Below, in pieces: positions 8,121 to 17,815 of a DNA stretch of 64,000 bases (its first letter is position 1; each line of letters opens with the position of its first letter). Below the pieces are notes generated by a model. It was given only the letters and a program-made list of their open reading frames with translations, searched no databases and was not told the origin of the DNA. A program made the position numbers and the translations under genes. This DNA is from an uncultured bacterium (GTDB lineage: Bacteria; Muiribacteriota; Ozemobacteria; Ozemobacterales; Ozemobacteraceae): NCBI GenBank assembly GCA_937949615.1, contig CALEDQ010000008.1, forward strand, positions 1-64,000, read 5' to 3'.

Positions 8121-9011
8121 CTAGAGTTCGTAGGGAGTTATGCTTTCGTAACCATTTTCGGTCACGACAATCGTCTGTTCAAACTGGGCCGAAAGCGACC
8201 CGTCGCGGGTGACTGCGGTCCATTCATCGTCGAGAACCCGCAGAAAGCGCTTGCCGACATTGATCATCGGCTCAACCGTGAATACCATGCCGGGCACCAG
8301 CGTCACACCCGAACCGCGCCGGCCAAAATGCGGCACATCGGGCGGCTCATGAAAACTTTTGCCAATGCCATGCCCGATAAATTCGCGCACGACCGAACAG
8401 CCCATTCCCTCAGCGTATTCCTGAATCGCCCAGCCGATATCGCCGATCGTGTTATCGGGCTTGACCATGGCCAGGCCGCGCTTGAGCGACTCGCGGGCAA
8501 CGTTGACGATCTTGTGCGCCTCTTCTGAGCAATTGCCGACGAAGAAAGTCATGTTGGCATCAGCGTAATAACCGTTGAGAATCGAGGTGACATCGACGTT
8601 GATGATATCGCCCTCGATGAGAACGCGGTCAGACGGAATGCCGTGGCAGATGACCTCGTTGATCGAGGTGCAGACGCTCTTCGGAAAACCGCGGTAATTG
8701 AGCGGCGCCGGTACCGCGCCGTTTTTGATCGTGTAATCATGCACGAGGCGGTTGATATCGTTGGTGGTAATGCCAGGTTTGATGAATGCTTCGACTTTGC
8801 GCAGTGTGTCGATGACGAGACGACCGGCGACTTTCATGCCGGCGATTTCCTGGGCGGTCTTGAGCTTTATGCGGTAATTGCGCAGATACAGCTCTGCCAC
8901 ATCGGGGTCGACGCCCTGTTGTGCTTTATTCATGCAACATCTCTTGAACTTGAGGCCGCTGCCGCAGGGGCAGTCATCATTGCGGCCAACGCTGCCATCG
9001 TCACTAGCCAT
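8121..9011 (-). CDS. map: Type I methionine aminopeptidase with N-terminal SEC-C zinc motif
   Basis: Removes the initiator Met from nascent proteins at the ribosome. Residues about 6-28 hold the SEC-C motif (CPCGSGLKFKRCC), a zinc knuckle also found at the SecA C-terminus. The peptidase follows, with the metal ligands in NVDVTSILNGYYADANMTF (two Asp), GHGIGKSFHEPP (His), FTVEPMI (Glu) and QFEQTIVVTENG (Glu). ATG 9011 is used because CTGGAG lies upstream and the extra 12 residues of the longer frame precede the conserved start. Cotranscribed with the ACP-like gene. Confidence 0.93.
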   Translation of the reverse strand: MASDDGSVGRNDDCPCGSGLKFKRCCMNKAQQGVDPDVAELYLRNYRIKLKTAQEIAGMKVAGRLVIDTLRKVEAFIKPGITTNDINRLVHDYTIKNGAVPAPLNYRGFPKSVCTSINEVICHGIPSDRVLIEGDIINVDVTSILNGYYADANMTFFVGNCSEEAHKIVNVARESLKRGLAMVKPDNTIGDIGWAIQEYAEGMGCSVVREFIGHGIGKSFHEPPDVPHFGRRGSGVTLVPGMVFTVEPMINVGKRFLRVLDDEWTAVTRDGSLSAQFEQTIVVTENGYESITPYEL

Positions 9012-9098
9012 CTTCAACTCCAGCTTTCTATTGTTTATCCATGTCACAAGCCTGCTCAGTATACTCCCGCCCGCCCGCTAAAACAAGCGCAAAAAAAC

Positions 9099-9127
9099 TT
9101 GCTAACGCGGCGATTTCCATCTAATAT
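9099..9127 (+). promoter_or_regulatory. Vegetative promoter of speA
   Basis: TTGCTA and TAATAT are separated by exactly 17 bases and lie 36 bases before the speA start. Confidence 0.6.
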
Positions 9128-9162
9128 GTACGCTTCCAAATCGATATTTTTCCTGGAGGTTT

Positions 9163-11064
9163 ATGATGCGAAAATGGCGTGTAGAAGATTCTGCTGAACT
9201 CTATAACATCGAAGGCTGGGGAATAGGCTATTTCGGCGTTAATAAAGCCGGCAATGTCAAGGTCATGCCACATCGTAACCCTAAAGTCGCGGTAGACATC
9301 AAAGACATTCTCGACGAACTGAGTCTTAAAGACGTGTCGTGCCCGGTGCTGCTGCGTTTCCCCGACATTCTCGACAACCGCATCGAAACCATCTCCAGCT
9401 GCTTCAGAAACGCCTCCGAAGAATACAACTTCACCGGCAATTATTACACTGTCTACCCGATCAAGGTTAATCAGCAGCGCCCGGTCGTCGAAGAAATCGT
9501 GCAGTATGGCCAGAAATTCAATATCGGCCTCGAAGCCGGCTCAAAGCCCGAGCTGCATGCCGTGCTTGCAATCATGGACAACCCTGATGCACTGCTGATC
9601 TGCAATGGTTACAAAGACGAAGAATTTATCGAACTCGCACTGCTGGCCCAGAAAATGGGCAAACGCATCTTCATCGTTGCCGAGAAATTCAACGAACTGA
9701 AGCTGATCGTCAAGCTTTCGAAAGTTCACAAGGTCAACCCAAACATCGGCATGCGAATCAAGCTCGCGGCTTTCGGCAGCGGCAAATGGGAAGATTCTGG
9801 CGGCGACAAGAGCAAATTCGGCCTGACCCCGACCGAACTCATCGAAGCCGTCGAATACATGAAATCAGAAGACATGATCGACTGTGTCAAGCTGATTCAT
9901 TGCCATCTCGGCAGCCAGATCACCAATATCCGCAAGATCAAACGCGGCCTCAAAGAAGCCTCGCAGTTCTACGTGCAGCTGCGCAAACTCGGCTGCAACC
10001 TTGAATACGTCGATATCGGCGGCGGCCTCGGCGTCGACTACGACGGCACCCGCACTACGATCAGCAGCAGCATCAACTATTCAATTCAGGAATACGCCAA
10101 CGACGCGGTTTCGGCCCTGCAGGATGCCGCCGATAAGAATGGTTTCCCGCACCCGCACCTGATCACCGAATCGGGCCGCGCCCTGACCGCGCACCACTCC
10201 GTGCTGGTATTCAACGTTCTTGAAACCACTCTGCCGCCCAAAACTCCTTACGAAGAATTCAAGATCGACAAAAAAGACCACGAACTGGTTGTCGATATGC
10301 ATACCATTCTCGATTCGCTCACCGACCTGACGATGATCGAAGCCTGGCATGACGCCCAGCAGCTGCGCGAAGAATCGCTCGACCTGTTCAATCTCGGCAT
10401 GCTCGACCTCAAGAGCCGCGCCAAAGCTGAAAAGCTCTTCTGGGCCATCGCCCACGAAGTGCGCGAACTCGCTCAGCAGGCCAAACACACTTCTGATGAA
10501 ATCAGACAGCTCGACAAGATTCTCGCCGAAAAATATTTCTGTAACTTCTCGCTGTTCCAGTCGCTGCCCGATGCCTGGGCCGTCGATCAGCTGTTTCCGA
10601 TCATGCCGCTGCACCGCCTCGGCGAAAAACCGACCCAGAGCGCGACACTGCAGGATATCACCTGCGATTCAGACGGCAAAATCGACCGTTTCATCGGCAA
10701 CCGCAACTTCAACCCCTGCCTGCCGCTGCATCAGCTGAAAACCTACGAGCCTTACTATCTCGGCGTTTTCATGGTCGGCGCCTACCAGGAAATCCTCGGC
10801 GACCTGCACAACCTGTTCGGCGACACCAATGCGGTGCACATTACCGTTAACGAAGACAGCACCTTCACCATCGACAAGGTTATCGACGGCGAAACCGTTG
10901 CCGACGTGCTCGATTACGTGCAGTTCAGCGCCAAGAAACTGGTGCGCACCATGGAAACCTGGGTATCGGCATCAGTCAAAGAAGGCCGCATCACCGTCAA
11001 CGAAGGCAAAGAATTTCTTGCCATCTACCGCTCAGGCCTCTACGGCTACACCTACCTCGAATGA
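9163..11064 (+). CDS. speA: Biosynthetic arginine decarboxylase
   Basis: PLP enzyme converting arginine to agmatine, first step of the ADC route to putrescine and spermidine. At 633 residues it has the SpeA length. Recognisable elements are YPIKVNQQRPVVEEI (the Schiff-base Lys in IKVNQ), GLEAGSKPEL, KLIHCHLGSQI with the PLP-phosphate glycine loop YVDIGGGLGVDYDG, and the C-terminal half typical of SpeA (MPLHRLGEKPT). GGAGG stands four bases before ATG 9163, with a second ATG next to it; either may serve. A promoter and a strong terminator bracket it as a single-gene unit. Confidence 0.95.
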   Translation: MMRKWRVEDSAELYNIEGWGIGYFGVNKAGNVKVMPHRNPKVAVDIKDILDELSLKDVSCPVLLRFPDILDNRIETISSCFRNASEEYNFTGNYYTVYPIKVNQQRPVVEEIVQYGQKFNIGLEAGSKPELHAVLAIMDNPDALLICNGYKDEEFIELALLAQKMGKRIFIVAEKFNELKLIVKLSKVHKVNPNIGMRIKLAAFGSGKWEDSGGDKSKFGLTPTELIEAVEYMKSEDMIDCVKLIHCHLGSQITNIRKIKRGLKEASQFYVQLRKLGCNLEYVDIGGGLGVDYDGTRTTISSSINYSIQEYANDAVSALQDAADKNGFPHPHLITESGRALTAHHSVLVFNVLETTLPPKTPYEEFKIDKKDHELVVDMHTILDSLTDLTMIEAWHDAQQLREESLDLFNLGMLDLKSRAKAEKLFWAIAHEVRELAQQAKHTSDEIRQLDKILAEKYFCNFSLFQSLPDAWAVDQLFPIMPLHRLGEKPTQSATLQDITCDSDGKIDRFIGNRNFNPCLPLHQLKTYEPYYLGVFMVGAYQEILGDLHNLFGDTNAVHITVNEDSTFTIDKVIDGETVADVLDYVQFSAKKLVRTMETWVSASVKEGRITVNEGKEFLAIYRSGLYGYTYLE

Positions 11065-11084
11065 GCCTTTAACAGCGATAAAAA

Positions 11085-11118
11085 AGCCCCGGTGTCTGCC
11101 TTGCTGCACACCGGGGCT
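11085..11118. terminator. Bidirectional intrinsic terminator between speA and the convergent 157-residue gene
   Basis: An 11-base stem (AGCCCCGGTGT with ACACCGGGGCT) is flanked by A-run and T-run, so it can stop transcription from both sides. Confidence 0.85.
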
Positions 11119-11145
11119 TTTATTATCGCGGGGCTTTTTTATCGT

Positions 11146-11619
11146 TCAAAGAGAGGCGTTGCCGCGAAACTCCTGAAAAGCCTTCTCAATGGCATCGCCG
11201 GCCGCGCCATAGAATGTCAGCCTGACAGGTGAGTCAAAAATGATGACGGTCGTGCTCCGGCCCCTGAAGCCAACACTGGAAATTTCGAGGTCTTCGACCG
11301 ATTCCCAGGGAATAAACAGTGCCGGACTGCGAAACCGCAGCAGCAGAAAAACCTGCAGAGAAAAGCCCTCTTCACTGACATGCACCGTCAGACAGCTTTT
11401 GTAACTGCCCTTCGCCCACCAGAACCGGTATATCAGAGCACTGACAAAACTGAATTTTCTGCCGGCAGCGATCTGCCGCTCACTTGCGGCAAACCTGCGC
11501 AAAAGCAGGCGCCAGCCGGACATTTCGGCCAGTATAGCGCTGACAAACATCCAGACCATCGCAAAAAACGGTATGAACAGAGCGATGATAATGTAAGCAG
11601 GCATCTCAGAATTCTGCAT
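11146..11619 (-). CDS. Hypothetical membrane protein
   Basis: 157 residues: one long hydrophobic segment near the N-terminus (about 8-30), then a basic stretch and a beta-rich soluble domain (CLTVHVSEEGFSLQVFLLL, PWESVEDLEI) with the look of a PH/GRAM-like fold. It lies 78 bases upstream of nothing else on its strand and is convergent with speA. No assigned role. Confidence 0.6.
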   Translation of the reverse strand: MQNSEMPAYIIIALFIPFFAMVWMFVSAILAEMSGWRLLLRRFAASERQIAAGRKFSFVSALIYRFWWAKGSYKSCLTVHVSEEGFSLQVFLLLRFRSPALFIPWESVEDLEISSVGFRGRSTTVIIFDSPVRLTFYGAAGDAIEKAFQEFRGNASL

Positions 11620-11646
11620 GGTTTCCTCCCAATTCAGCTTCTCATG

Positions 11647-11680
11647 AAAAGGCGCCCGGAATCAGAAGATCCCGGGCGCC
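11647..11680 (-). terminator. Intrinsic terminator of glnS
   Basis: Stem GGCGCCCGG/CCGGGCGCC followed by TTTT on the minus strand, just past the glnS stop. Confidence 0.8.
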
Positions 11681-11696
11681 ACTTTATCAGCAACTA

Positions 11697-13385
11697 TCAG
11701 TCCTGTTTTTTCTGTTCTTTTGCCCAGCCGTCTTTCAGAGAGATGGTGCGGTTGAACACCAGTCTGCCGGGGGTAGAATCCTTGTCTTTACAGAAGTAGC
11801 CCATGCGCAGAAACTGCATCGGCACGCCGGCTTTGACTTCGGCAAGCGCCGGTTCGACGACGCAGTCTTTCAGCACTTCAAGTGAGTCGGGGTTGATGTT
11901 GTCGAGGAAATCGGTGCCCTCTTCGACCTTGTCGGGGTTTTCCTGTTTGAACAGGTGGTCGTAGAGTCTGACTTCGGCTTTAATACCTTCGCTGGCCGAT
12001 ACCCAGTGCAGAGTGCCCTTGACTCTTCTGCCATCGGGGGTTGAACCACCGCGGCTTTCAGGGTCGAGCTCGCAGCGCAGTTCGATGACATTGCCCTGAG
12101 CGTCTTTGATGACTTCTTTGCAGGTAATGTAATAGGCATGCTTGAGGCGGATTTCGGCGCCAGGAGCCAGTCGGAAGAATTTCTTCGGCGGATTTTCCAT
12201 GAAATCTTCCTGTTCGATGTAGATTTCACGGGTAAATTTTACTTTGCGGGTGCCGGCGTTCGGGTCTTCGGGGTTGTTTTCGGCGTCGAAATATTCGCTC
12301 TGGCCTTCGGGGTAATTGGTGATCACCACTTTCAGCGGCTTGAGAACGGCCATGAAACGCAGAGCGCTGCGGTTCAGATCGTCACGCACGCAGTTTTCGA
12401 GCAGGCCGAATTCAACGGTGCTGTTGGCTTTGGCAACGCCGATGCGTTCGCAGAAGTCGCGCAGGGCCGAAGCGGGGTAACCGCGCCGGCGCATGCCTGA
12501 GATCGTGGGCATGCGCGGGTCATCCCAGCCCAGAACCTTCTTTTCCTGAACCAGGCGCAACAGTTTGCGCTTGCTCATGACGGTATAGGTCAGGTTGAGG
12601 CGGGCAAATTCATACTGATGCGGTTTTGCGGGCACCGGCAGGTTTTCGATGAACCAGTCGTAGAGCGGCCGGTGATCCTGGAATTCGAGGGTGCAGATCG
12701 AGTGCGTGATATGTTCGAGCGCGTCAGACTGCCCGTGTGTAAAGTCATACATCGGGTAGATGCACCACTGATTGCCGGTGCGCGGGTGATGCGCGTGCAG
12801 AATGCGGTAGAGAACCGGGTCACGCATATTGATATTCGGCGAGGCCATGTCGATTTTGGCGCGCAGCACGCGTTCGCCGTTCTTGAATTCGCCGTTTTTC
12901 ATGCGGGTGAAGAGGTCGAGGTTCTCTTCAACGCTGCGGTTACGATAGGGAGAATGCTTGCCGGGTTCGGTCAGGGTGCCGCGGGTATTTCTGATTTCAT
13001 CGGCGTTCTGATCGTCGACATAGGCTTTGCCGTCTTTGATGAGCAGCACGGCCCAGTCATAAAGCTGCTGGAAATAGTCAGAAGCGTAATATTCATGTTT
13101 GCCCCAGTCGAAACCGAGCCATTTGACGTCTTCTTTGATCGAGTCGATGTATTCCTGCTCTTCTTTCACCGGGTTGGTGTCGTCGAAACGCAGGTGACAG
13201 CGGCCCTTGTAATCGCGCGCCAGGCCGAAGTTGAGACAGATCGACTTGGCGTGCCCGACATGCAGATAGCCGTTCGGTTCAGGTGGGAAACGGGTAACGA
13301 CCCCGGTGTGTTTGCCTGATTTCAGGTCTTCATCAATGATATCGCGAATAAAATTCGAACCACGGGTGGTTTCTTCAACGCTCAT
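11697..13385 (-). CDS. glnS: Glutaminyl-tRNA synthetase
   Basis: Class I synthetase charging tRNA-Gln. The HIGH signature appears as PNGYLHVGHAKS at residue about 35, and the KMSKS loop as VMSKRKLL at about 270, both of the GlnRS type. The anticodon-binding beta-barrels follow to residue 562. Motifs such as FDDTNP and RVLRAKIDMASPN are diagnostic for GlnRS against GluRS. Having glnS implies at least partial independence from the GatCAB amidotransferase route. GGGG precedes ATG 13385. It ends at its own terminator. Confidence 0.96.
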   Translation of the reverse strand: MSVEETTRGSNFIRDIIDEDLKSGKHTGVVTRFPPEPNGYLHVGHAKSICLNFGLARDYKGRCHLRFDDTNPVKEEQEYIDSIKEDVKWLGFDWGKHEYYASDYFQQLYDWAVLLIKDGKAYVDDQNADEIRNTRGTLTEPGKHSPYRNRSVEENLDLFTRMKNGEFKNGERVLRAKIDMASPNINMRDPVLYRILHAHHPRTGNQWCIYPMYDFTHGQSDALEHITHSICTLEFQDHRPLYDWFIENLPVPAKPHQYEFARLNLTYTVMSKRKLLRLVQEKKVLGWDDPRMPTISGMRRRGYPASALRDFCERIGVAKANSTVEFGLLENCVRDDLNRSALRFMAVLKPLKVVITNYPEGQSEYFDAENNPEDPNAGTRKVKFTREIYIEQEDFMENPPKKFFRLAPGAEIRLKHAYYITCKEVIKDAQGNVIELRCELDPESRGGSTPDGRRVKGTLHWVSASEGIKAEVRLYDHLFKQENPDKVEEGTDFLDNINPDSLEVLKDCVVEPALAEVKAGVPMQFLRMGYFCKDKDSTPGRLVFNRTISLKDGWAKEQKKQD

Positions 13386-13485
13386 CTACATACCCCATTT
13401 ATCTGGTTTGGCATTTAAAACACCGCGATTCTATCACAACCCCACCCCTGTTTCCATACTCTGAGGCGATTTTGTCAGCAAAAAA

Positions 13486-13514
13486 TGGACATTGCGGGCA
13501 AATGCCTTTATAAT
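13486..13514 (+). promoter_or_regulatory. Vegetative promoter of the 13.5-16 kb operon
   Basis: TGGACA, 17-base spacer and a perfect TATAAT. The start site would fall about 20 bases before the first ATG, giving a very short leader. Confidence 0.7.
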
Positions 13515-13543
13515 GCGGCAGAATCTCAATACTGGTGAAGGCA

Positions 13544-14146
13544 ATGAAAAACGAAATCAACTGGCAGTGTGGCGAAAATGGCGGGTTGCCGATGAAGCTT
13601 GCGGAAAAGGGCCTCGATTTCAAGGGGCGCACCGCGTTTTTCTTCTGGTTTTCCGGCCTGGTTGCTGTGCTGTCAATGGTCTGGGTCATCGTTCTGTCGC
13701 TCAAGCTGCTGCAGTTCTCGCGCACCGACCCCACCCTGCCCTCATATTATGTGACGATCGCGTTCCTCTGCATCGCCGTCAGTGCCGCCAGTCTGTACAG
13801 CTTCTACCGCCTGTTCAAAACCAGACGAGCCTTCAGCAAAAACATCGAAATCGCCGATGGCACCGTTACCTACTGCGAAACCACCGACAAGGGCAAAAAC
13901 GAATGGCAGGAAAAACTGCGCAAATTCGAAGGTATTGCCCTGCGGCACTATGACTACCGCGGCGTCGATTCATGGTATATCGCCCTGATTCACAAAGACC
14001 GCGAACGCTGCTTCCCCGTATTTGCGCCTGATTATGATTCGCGCCTCGCACCCGAAACCGAAAAACGTGAACTGCTGGCCCGCTATGGCAGTATGTTCGG
14101 CCTGATGACCAGCTACGAGAAAAAAGAAGAGAAAAAAGAAGCATGA
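13544..14146 (+). CDS. Hypothetical two-TM membrane protein
   Basis: 200 residues. Hydrophobic spans at about 30-53 and 68-89 form a hairpin; the remaining C-terminal 110 residues are soluble (KNIEIADGTVTYCETTDKGKN, ...SWYIALIHKD) and end in a Lys/Glu run. GTG at 13535 is an alternative start, but AAGG precedes only the ATG. Its stop overlaps the start of the flavin reductase (ATGA), so they are translationally coupled. Function unknown. Confidence 0.7.
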   Translation: MKNEINWQCGENGGLPMKLAEKGLDFKGRTAFFFWFSGLVAVLSMVWVIVLSLKLLQFSRTDPTLPSYYVTIAFLCIAVSAASLYSFYRLFKTRRAFSKNIEIADGTVTYCETTDKGKNEWQEKLRKFEGIALRHYDYRGVDSWYIALIHKDRERCFPVFAPDYDSRLAPETEKRELLARYGSMFGLMTSYEKKEEKKEA

Positions 14147-14742
14147 AAGCAAAAGCAGATAAACGCCATTCAGCCAACCCCGGCAAAATCACCTGGCAGC
14201 CCGGAACCGTTCTTTCACCAGTGCCGGCGGTCATGGTCACCACAGTCGGCAATGAAGGCCGCCCTAACATCATCACCATCAGCTGGGCCGGCACCGTCTG
14301 CTCTGAGCCGCCGATGCTTTCGATCTCGGTTCGCCCCGAACGCCACTCATTCAAGCTGCTGCGCGAAACCGGCGAATTTGTCGTCAATATTCCTGACCGC
14401 AAAATCGTGCGCGAAACCGATTACTGCGGCGTTATCTCGGGCCGCGACCACGACAAGTTTCACGAAACCGGTCTGACAGCAGGGCGCAGCGAAACGATCA
14501 AGGCGCCGATCATCATTGAATGCCCAATCAACATTGAATGTAAAGTTGAGCGCGAAATCGAGCTCGGCTCACACAGCCTGTTTCTGGCACGCATCACCAA
14601 TGTTCAGATTTCTTCTGACCTCATCGACGACAAGGGCACTCTGAACGCCGAAAAAGCGGCAATCGTCGGTTATGCCCATGGGCATTACTACCAGCTTGGC
14701 AGGCAGCTTGGCCACTTCGGCTTCAGCGTGAAAAAGAATTGA
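14143..14742 (+). CDS. Flavin reductase-like FMN-binding split-barrel protein
   Basis: 199 residues with the flavin-reductase-like layout: an N-terminal PVPAVMVTTVG strand, NIITISWAGTVCSEPPMLSISVRPERHS (FMN-contacting segment), FVVNIPD, and a final GHYYQLGRQLGHFG. The group includes NADH:FMN reductases and flavoredoxins of anaerobes, which carry electrons through bound FMN. It is coupled by overlap to the gene before and the BaiN-like gene after, suggesting a flavin-redox unit. Confidence 0.88.
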   Translation: MKAKADKRHSANPGKITWQPGTVLSPVPAVMVTTVGNEGRPNIITISWAGTVCSEPPMLSISVRPERHSFKLLRETGEFVVNIPDRKIVRETDYCGVISGRDHDKFHETGLTAGRSETIKAPIIIECPINIECKVEREIELGSHSLFLARITNVQISSDLIDDKGTLNAEKAAIVGYAHGHYYQLGRQLGHFGFSVKKN

Positions 14743-15986
14743 AAAGCACCGATCTTCTGATAATTGGCGCCGGCCCGGCCGGTCTGATGGCGGCAATTCG
14801 CGCGGCTGATCTCGGGCTGCAGGTCACGATTCTCGAATCGATGCCGAAACCGGCCCGCAAGCTGGGCATTTCTGGCAAAGGCCGCGGCAACCTGACCAAT
14901 ACCGAGCCGTTCAATACGTTTTTAAAACATTTCAACAATGAGGGCCGGTTTTTGAAATCGGCATTCAAAGCCTTTTTCAACACCGATCTGGTCGAATTCT
15001 TCAACAAAGAAGGCCTGCCGACGGTCGAAGAACGCGGCGGCCGCGTTTTTGTCGCTTCCGGCCGTGCCGTCGAAGCGGTGGCCTGCCTGCACAAAGCCAT
15101 TGAACGCCGGCGGGTGCAGCTGGTGGTCAACCGCCCGGTTACCGGCCTGATCGTCGAAAAAGGTCAGTGTCTCGGCGCCATCGCCGGCGGCAAACCCTGG
15201 CTGGCCTCGGCAACTCTGCTCGCCACCGGCGGCCTATCATACCCGGCCACCGGCTCGACCGGCGACGGTCTTAAATTTGCCCAGGCATGCGGCCACGAGA
15301 TCGTCACCCCCCTGCCCTCGCTCGTTGCCCTGAAAACGCCTGAACCCATGCCCGAATATCTTAAAGACGTCGCTCTGCGCAACGTCTCGGCTGAACTGCG
15401 GGTCAACGGCAAAAAGGTCGCCGCCGAATTCGGCGAAATGACCTTTCTCGACGGCAATCTCTCAGGGCCGATAATCATTACCCTGAGTCGCCAGGCAGTG
15501 CCTGCGGTGCACGCCGGCCATCTCTGCGAAATATTCGTCGACCTCAAACCGGCACTCGACCACGCCAAGCTCGATCGCCGAATTCTGCGCGACTTCGAAG
15601 AGAATCATAATGCGCGCCTCGATGAGGTGATAGCCAAACTGCTGCCGGCCGGCATGCGCCAGTTCTGCCTGCAGCAGCTAGGTCTGAGCCCTTCACTGAA
15701 AATAGCCCAGGTCACCGCTGTTCAGCGCCGACTGCTGCGCAACTGGCTAAAAGAGCTGAAATTCACCATAACCGGCAGCGCCCCCTGGGAACAGGCAATC
15801 GTTACCGCCGGCGGCGTTTCGACGCGCCAGATCAACCCGGCCACCATGGAATCAAAAATCGTCAAAAACCTCTACTTCGCCGGCGAAATAATCGACATCG
15901 ACGCCGATACCGGCGGCTACAATCTGCAGGCAGCCTTCTCGACCGGCTGGCTCGCGGCCAGCTCGCTTAAAAAAGAACAGCAATAA
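14739..15986 (+). CDS. NAD(P)/FAD-dependent oxidoreductase, HI0933/BaiN family
   Basis: 415 residues from a TTG that overlaps the preceding TGA. FAD-binding begins at once (LLIIGAGPAGLMAAIRAADLG), followed by the family signature KPARKLGISGKGRGNLTN and the C-terminal NLYFAGEIIDIDADTGGYN. The family includes BaiN, a flavoprotein proposed to reduce bile-acid enones; most members are uncharacterised. With a flavin reductase directly upstream, an electron-transfer partnership is plausible but inferred. Confidence 0.9.
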   Translation: MKSTDLLIIGAGPAGLMAAIRAADLGLQVTILESMPKPARKLGISGKGRGNLTNTEPFNTFLKHFNNEGRFLKSAFKAFFNTDLVEFFNKEGLPTVEERGGRVFVASGRAVEAVACLHKAIERRRVQLVVNRPVTGLIVEKGQCLGAIAGGKPWLASATLLATGGLSYPATGSTGDGLKFAQACGHEIVTPLPSLVALKTPEPMPEYLKDVALRNVSAELRVNGKKVAAEFGEMTFLDGNLSGPIIITLSRQAVPAVHAGHLCEIFVDLKPALDHAKLDRRILRDFEENHNARLDEVIAKLLPAGMRQFCLQQLGLSPSLKIAQVTAVQRRLLRNWLKELKFTITGSAPWEQAIVTAGGVSTRQINPATMESKIVKNLYFAGEIIDIDADTGGYNLQAAFSTGWLAASSLKKEQQ

Positions 15987-16060
15987 TTTACAGGCCTGGC
16001 TGTCGAACCTGCTGAAGCCTGTTTTGCGACTATTGAACCCGAATATAAAGGAAAAATAAA

Positions 16061-17680
16061 ATGAAACTGCTGGTCAGACAGCTTGAAGTCAGTCTCGAAT
16101 ACACCACCGACGATATCCTGAAAGCTGTCAGCCGTCGCCTGAACTGCCGCAGCAACCAGATCAGCAGCTGCGAAGTGACGCGCCGGTCGCTCGATTCACG
16201 CCCGATGCGCAGTGCCCCGGTTTTCGTTCTGACTGCCGAAGTCGTCATGCACAACGGCTTCAGCCTGCCGCAGCATGCTCCCAAAGACGTTGAAACAATC
16301 AGTAACGAAGCCGAACAGCCATTTATTTCGGCACCACTGCCGGCAAAAGCTGAATTCAAGCGCCCGGTTATCGTTGGAGCCGGCCCTGCCGGTCTGATGG
16401 CCGCCTATCACCTGGCCGCAGTCGGCGCCCGCCCGATTCTCATCGAAAGAGGCGCCCGTGCCGAAGACCGCCGTGCCGTCGTCGATGCCTTCTGGCGCCA
16501 GGGAACCTTCAACCCCGAAAATAACGTTCTTTTTGGCGAAGGCGGTGCCGGGCTTTTCTCTGACGGCAAGCTCACCGCCCGCAGCAAGGATCGGCCGCGT
16601 ATCAGACACTTTTTTCAGACCCTCGTCGACTGCGGCGCTCCGACAGATATTCTTATTGATTCTGAGCCCCATATCGGCAGTGATGTGCTGCAGAAAATCG
16701 TTCCGGAAATGCGGCGCCGCATCGAAGCTGCCGGCGGCGAAACTATTTTCAACACAGCCATGACTGACCTGCTCGTCGAAAACGGCAGACTGACCGGGCT
16801 GGTTGCTGGCGGTCGCGAGTTCCGCACTGACAATCTGATTCTTGCAACCGGCCACAGTGCCAGAGATGTTTACCATCTGCTTGGCGAACGTCAGGCGACC
16901 CTGCAGGCCAAGCCGTTTGCAGTGGGGATCCGCCTTGAACTGCCGCAGCGGCAGATCAATCAGGCGCAGTATGGCAAATTCGCCGGGCACACCAGACTCG
17001 GAGCCGCAAGCTACAAGTTGACCCGGCGCCCCGAAGGCAATGCCAGAGCCTGCTATTCTTTCTGCATGTGCCCGGGCGGCCTGGTAATCACATGCGCCTC
17101 TGAAAATGGTGCTCTTACCACTAACGGCATGAGTTATTCGCAACGCGGCAGTATCTGGGGCAATGCCGCCTTCATTGTACCGATCGAGCCTGCAGATTAT
17201 GCCGGCTTTGCCGGGCCGGAAACCCACCCCGAACTTGCCGGACTGAACTTTCAGCTGGCAATGGAAAAAGCGGCATTTCTGGCCGGCGGCGGCGATTTCA
17301 GTGTTCCGGCACTGATGCTGCCTGATTTCATCACCGGCAAAATATCGGCAAAACTGCCGGCTGACCGTTCGTGCCCCCTCTCGAAACCGGCTTCCTTCGA
17401 CAAAATTCTGCCTGATTTCGTTCTCAACACATTGCGCACCGCGATCCCGAAAATGCTGCGTGAGCTCAACGGCGTCAATCAGAGTTCGGCAATCGTTTAC
17501 GCTGCCGAAACGCGAAGTTCGAGCCCGGTTCGCGTCGTGCGCAGCGATGACGGTTTTTCGCCGGCAATCGCAGGCCTCTACCCGGCTGGTGAAGGCGCCG
17601 GTTACGCCGGTGGCATCGTCAGTTCAGCCGTCGACGGCCTCAAAGCCGCCGAACAGGTCGCCGCCCGCCTGCACGGCTGA
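16061..17680 (+). CDS. Uncharacterised FAD-dependent dehydrogenase (COG2509 type)
   Basis: 539 residues. An N-terminal ferredoxin-fold-like domain of about 90 residues precedes the Rossmann motif VIVGAGPAGLMAAYHLA at residue 102. Further elements are FGEGGAGLFSDGKLTARSKD, the NLILATGHSARDVY segment and a C-terminal GLYPAGEGAGYAGGI. This architecture defines a widespread but unstudied family of putative dehydrogenases. A hairpin follows the stop. The gap of 74 bases to the BaiN-like gene allows either readthrough or an own promoter. Confidence 0.88.
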   Translation: MKLLVRQLEVSLEYTTDDILKAVSRRLNCRSNQISSCEVTRRSLDSRPMRSAPVFVLTAEVVMHNGFSLPQHAPKDVETISNEAEQPFISAPLPAKAEFKRPVIVGAGPAGLMAAYHLAAVGARPILIERGARAEDRRAVVDAFWRQGTFNPENNVLFGEGGAGLFSDGKLTARSKDRPRIRHFFQTLVDCGAPTDILIDSEPHIGSDVLQKIVPEMRRRIEAAGGETIFNTAMTDLLVENGRLTGLVAGGREFRTDNLILATGHSARDVYHLLGERQATLQAKPFAVGIRLELPQRQINQAQYGKFAGHTRLGAASYKLTRRPEGNARACYSFCMCPGGLVITCASENGALTTNGMSYSQRGSIWGNAAFIVPIEPADYAGFAGPETHPELAGLNFQLAMEKAAFLAGGGDFSVPALMLPDFITGKISAKLPADRSCPLSKPASFDKILPDFVLNTLRTAIPKMLRELNGVNQSSAIVYAAETRSSSPVRVVRSDDGFSPAIAGLYPAGEGAGYAGGIVSSAVDGLKAAEQVAARLHG

Positions 17681-17706
17681 CAAAACACAACCCACGATTT
17701 CACGTC

Positions 17707-17741
17707 ATCCCCGCCTGTTGCCCAGAGTGACAAGCGGGGAT
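17707..17741 (+). terminator. Possible terminator of the FAD-dehydrogenase gene
   Basis: Perfect eight-base stem ATCCCCGC/GCGGGGAT, 27 bases after the stop. It lacks a solid T-run, so it may be only a 3'-end stabilising hairpin. Confidence 0.45.
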
Positions 17742-17815
17742 TTCAGCATTATTGATAAAATTGCTTTTAACGCGAACTGGAAAACTCGCCGGAAATTGAT
17801 GCAGCGAAACGAGCT

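Noticed and set aside
10081..10614. 177-residue minus-strand frame inside speA
   Set aside because: Shadow of speA with no start signal.
12618..13319. 233-residue plus-strand frame
   Set aside because: Antisense to glnS, whose HIGH-motif region it overlaps; not conserved-looking.
13399..13734. 111-residue minus-strand frame
   Set aside because: Overlaps the promoter and start of the plus-strand membrane-protein gene; low-complexity translation.
16196..17227. 343-residue minus-strand frame
   Set aside because: Lies entirely antisense to the FAD dehydrogenase; residue composition and lack of motifs show it is a codon-bias shadow.
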